NCBI GenBank assembly: GCA_030681365.1
Contig: JAUXWH010000220.1
Coordinates: 1 to 34,647, forward strand
DNA: 34,647 nucleotides
Source: Bradyrhizobium sp.
Lineage (GTDB): Bacteria; Pseudomonadota; Alphaproteobacteria; Rhizobiales; Xanthobacteraceae
Direction of reading: 5' to 3'
Part shown: piece by piece, positions 32,372 to 34,647 of the stretch
Numbering within the stretch: the stretch's first letter is position 1
How the letters are laid out: each line of letters opens with the position of its first letter
Position numbers and translations under genes: made by a program
Notes under the pieces: generated by a model
What the model was told of the DNA's origin: nothing
Database searches by the model: none
What the model saw: only the letters and a program-made list of their open reading frames with translations

Positions 32372-32585
32372 ATGATTTTCCCCGCTTGGCCACTGCCACG
32401 CGCCCAACCGGCGCCACAAAAGCCCATTGTGGCGGACGATGCGGGCCCCTGTACAGGGATGCCGGCGCCCGGCCACAAATGTTTTCCCGCCGCTTGCAAC
32501 TTTTTTGTGCCATTTGCCCAGAAAGATGCCAGATTTGACCGAGCGCAAATCACCTGACGCCCACCTACCGAAATCGAGAAGATAA

Positions 32586-32933
<348 letters not shown>

Positions 32934-33015
32934 CAACGATCCACTACGTAAGACAGCGGTGCGTCAAGACATCGCGTCAAGACATCTTATTTCGATAACA
33001 GGCTGGGGAAACATC

Positions 33016-34329
33016 ATGGGGGTTCTGCCACGTCTCGCGGCGCGCGCTGCGGCGACTTTTTCGATCGCATCATTGCTGGTATCGCCGGGGACGCCGGTCC
33101 TGGCCGCCGAAACCTCCGGCATCAGCGCCGCCGACACCGCGTGGGTGACCACAGCCACCGCGCTGGTGCTGATGATGACGCTGCCGGGCCTGGCGCTGTT
33201 CTATTCCGGCATGGTGCGCAAGAAAAACGTGCTGGCGACGATGGCGCAAAGCCTCGCCGCCGTGGCGCTGATTTCAATTCTCTGGGTCGCGTACGGTTAC
33301 TCGCTGGCGTTTGTCGGAGACGGTCCCTGGCTCGGCACGCTGGACCGCTGGTTCCTCGCCGGCATGAAGATGGACGACGTCAACCCGGTGGCGAAGACGA
33401 TTCCGGAAATGCTGTTCATGCTTTACCAGATGACGTTTGCGATCATCACGGTCGCGCTGGTGGCGGGGGCGGTGGCCGACCGGATGCGGTTCTCGGCCTA
33501 CCTGCTGTTTTCCGTCGGCTGGTTCACCTTCGTCTATGTACCGCTGGCACACTGGGTCTGGGGCGGCGGCTTCCTCGCCACCATGGGCGTGCTGGATTTC
33601 GCCGGCGGCCTCGTGGTGCATCTGTCGGCCGGCGTCGGCGGCCTGGTCGCGGCCAAGGTGATGGGCAAGCGTCACGGCTACGGCACCGAAAATCTGGCGC
33701 CGTTCGATCTGTCGCTCGCAGTGATCGGCACCGGCATGCTGTGGGTCGGATGGTTCGGCTTCAATGGCGGCTCGGCGCTGTCGGCCAGCCCCCGTGCGGT
33801 GATGGCGATCACGGCGACGCATCTTGCCGCCTGCGCTGGCGCGCTGACCTGGGGCGCGATCGAATGGTCGACGCGGCGCAAGCCCTCGGTGCTCGGCATG
33901 ATCTCCGGCGCGATCGCGGGGCTGGGCACCATCACGCCCGCCTCCGGCTTCGTGGAGCCCTGGCACGGCATCGTCATCGGCATGGTGGCGGGCCTGCTGT
34001 GCTTCTGGGCCTGCACCAGCCTGAAGCAGCGCCTCGGCTATGACGATTCGCTCGATGTCTTCGGGGTCCACGGCATCGGCGGAATGACCGGCACGCTGCT
34101 GGCCGGCGTATTCGCGACCGCCGCGATCGGCGGGACCTCGGGCCTGCTGGAGGGCAATGCCCGTCAATTGCTGATTCAGTTCTACGGCGTGGCGGTCACC
34201 CTGCTGTGGACGGGCGGCATGACTTTCGTGCTGCTGAAGCTGGTCGGCGCCTTCGTGCCGTTGCGGGTTTCGCTGCAGCAGGAGATGGAAGGCCTGGATA
34301 TTTCGCAGCATGGCGAGGCGCTGCAATAG
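33016..34329 (+). CDS. amtB: Ammonium transporter AmtB
   Basis: The 437-residue protein has a cleavable signal-like N-terminus (MGVLPRLAARAAATFSIASLL...LAAE) and eleven membrane helices. Key residues are visible: the Phe gate region LFMLYQMTFAIITVALV, the conserved Asp in GAVADRMRF, and the two pore His residues in VVHLSAG and VFGVHGIGG. The GGSALSASPRAVMA and CFWACTSLKQRLGYDDSLDVF blocks are typical Amt family. It conducts ammonium across the inner membrane under control of GlnK. The ATG at 33016 follows GGGGA; an upstream in-frame ATG at 32959 lacks homology. A hairpin 57 bases downstream may end the glnK-amtB transcript. Confidence 0.96.
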   Translation: MGVLPRLAARAAATFSIASLLVSPGTPVLAAETSGISAADTAWVTTATALVLMMTLPGLALFYSGMVRKKNVLATMAQSLAAVALISILWVAYGYSLAFVGDGPWLGTLDRWFLAGMKMDDVNPVAKTIPEMLFMLYQMTFAIITVALVAGAVADRMRFSAYLLFSVGWFTFVYVPLAHWVWGGGFLATMGVLDFAGGLVVHLSAGVGGLVAAKVMGKRHGYGTENLAPFDLSLAVIGTGMLWVGWFGFNGGSALSASPRAVMAITATHLAACAGALTWGAIEWSTRRKPSVLGMISGAIAGLGTITPASGFVEPWHGIVIGMVAGLLCFWACTSLKQRLGYDDSLDVFGVHGIGGMTGTLLAGVFATAAIGGTSGLLEGNARQLLIQFYGVAVTLLWTGGMTFVLLKLVGAFVPLRVSLQQEMEGLDISQHGEALQ

Positions 34330-34385
34330 GCTTCTCTACCTAAATACCCGCCAGCTGCCCTCCGCATGGGCACGATTATGTCGAT

Positions 34386-34425
34386 AGCCTGTCATGCCTC
34401 ATATCTAAGCAGGCATGGCTAGGCT
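34386..34425 (+). terminator. Hairpin after amtB
   Basis: AGCCT-gt-CATGCCT pairs with AGGCATG-gct-AGGCT around an 11-base loop, followed by TTTA. Its position 57 bases after the amtB stop suits a terminator, though the T-run is short. Confidence 0.55.
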
Positions 34426-34515
34426 TTAGGCGCGGCGGAATAGCGCAGGTCCCCCCGATTCCCAAAAAGCCCGAAAAGGCCCGCGTTCATAATCCGTTAG
34501 GGAGTGCGGCCGATC

Positions 34516-34530
34516 TGGCACGGCATTTGA
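34516..34530 (+). promoter_or_regulatory. Sigma-54 (RpoN) promoter candidate
   Basis: TGGCACG, four bases, then TTGA matches the -24/-12 consensus TGGCACG-N4-TTGC with one mismatch in the -12 box and exact spacing. It lies 107 bases ahead of a gene beginning MKIV. An NtrC-activated glnK gene is expected to have such a promoter. Confidence 0.7.
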
Positions 34531-34594
34531 TTCTATCTGGTCTGGCTGTGCCCGCGTAGTGAACTTCTCCGCGTGGTGAACCTCAGTCGAGAAC

Positions 34595-34617
34595 GCCCGG
34601 TCGAGTCTGGACCGGGC
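34595..34617 (+). promoter_or_regulatory. Perfect hairpin in the leader of the next gene
   Basis: GCCCGGTC and GACCGGGC form an 8-base perfect stem with a 7-base loop. It ends 19 bases before the start codon, just upstream of the GGATAGGA ribosome site. It could be an attenuator-like or stability element. Confidence 0.5.
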
Positions 34618-34636
34618 CCAAGCGGGGATAGGACCC

Positions 34637-34647
34637 ATGAAAATTGT
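34637..34647 (+). CDS. Start of a probable second PII (glnK) gene, truncated by window end
   Basis: Only ATGAAAATTGT is present, giving Met-Lys-Ile-Val. Most PII proteins begin MK(I/L)V, and a tandem second glnK-amtB pair is common in Bradyrhizobium and Rhodopseudomonas. A sigma-54-like promoter and a GGATAGGA ribosome site precede it. Identification rests on context and four codons. Confidence 0.55.

Larger units (their letters stand above)
34330..34636. other. Intergenic region between amtB and the next PII gene
   Basis: The 307-base stretch holds no credible gene. It contains, in order, a hairpin (34386-34425), a sigma-54-like promoter (34516-34530), two direct copies of GCGTRGTGAAC (34554-34564 and 34571-34581), and a perfect leader hairpin (34595-34617) just ahead of the next start. 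Confidence 0.75.

Noticed and set aside
32494..32512. Sigma-54-like element (TGGCAC ... TTGCA) upstream of the first glnK
   Set aside because: It is on the minus strand and the spacing between the GG and GC pairs is 12 bases instead of 10, so it cannot serve glnK.

Overview
The window looks like chromosomal core DNA of a Bradyrhizobium-type alphaproteobacterium (Nitrobacteraceae). The basis is high GC content, gene families and gene order typical of that group, and several genome-wide intergenic palindromes that I recognise from Bradyrhizobium chromosomes. I see no transposase, phage gene or CRISPR array. Protein-level assignments come from reading motifs, not from database searches.

Layout. 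1-3.6 kb: the 3' end of a DivL-like pseudo-histidine kinase with Tyr in place of the phospho-acceptor His, a TsaE-AmgK fusion, a small PilZ protein and a MurU-type nucleotidyltransferase. These link cell-cycle signalling, tRNA t6A synthesis and peptidoglycan sugar recycling. 3.7-9.1 kb: a DUF1674 (SDHAF4-like) gene facing the other way, then rsmB, a heparinase II/III-like protein and purH. 9.2-15.2 kb: a UMF1-type MFS transporter (minus strand), an exported gamma-glutamyltransferase, an HSDL2-like SDR and a chemoreceptor. 15.2-18.4 kb: a GST (minus), a DUF2239 gene behind a clear operator/promoter, a 2-hydroxychromene-2-carboxylate isomerase-like protein and a ketopantoate reductase. 18.5-22.8 kb, minus strand: a dihaem cytochrome c, a sorbosone-dehydrogenase-like beta-propeller, and a DUF2157/GDYXXLXY pair in which the second gene is frameshifted. 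23.0 kb: tRNA-Gly(GCC) with a strong terminator. 23.3-25.0 kb: a CnoX-like thioredoxin-TPR protein with CGPS instead of CGPC, and a LON-substrate-binding-domain protein. 25.0-27.1 kb: a compact five-gene unit (ArsR regulator, SRPBCC protein, two-helix membrane peptide, two tandem DUF1801 proteins) behind two copies of an ATAAC-N6-GTTAT operator. 27.2-31.4 kb: a class A FAD monooxygenase, a Trm112-like protein, a UbiH/COQ6 hydroxylase (minus) and acyl-CoA thioesterase II. 31.5-34.6 kb: a GYF_2 (DUF4339) membrane protein (minus), glnK and amtB, then a sigma-54-like promoter and the first codons of what is probably a second glnK.

Most of the window is ordinary housekeeping DNA. The more unusual points are the Tyr-box kinase, the frameshift at 21.36 kb, the CGPS thioredoxin site, the ArsR/DUF1801 operon with its duplicated operator, the DUF2239 operator, the family of five palindromic repeats, and the sigma-54 promoter with a structured leader ahead of the second PII gene.
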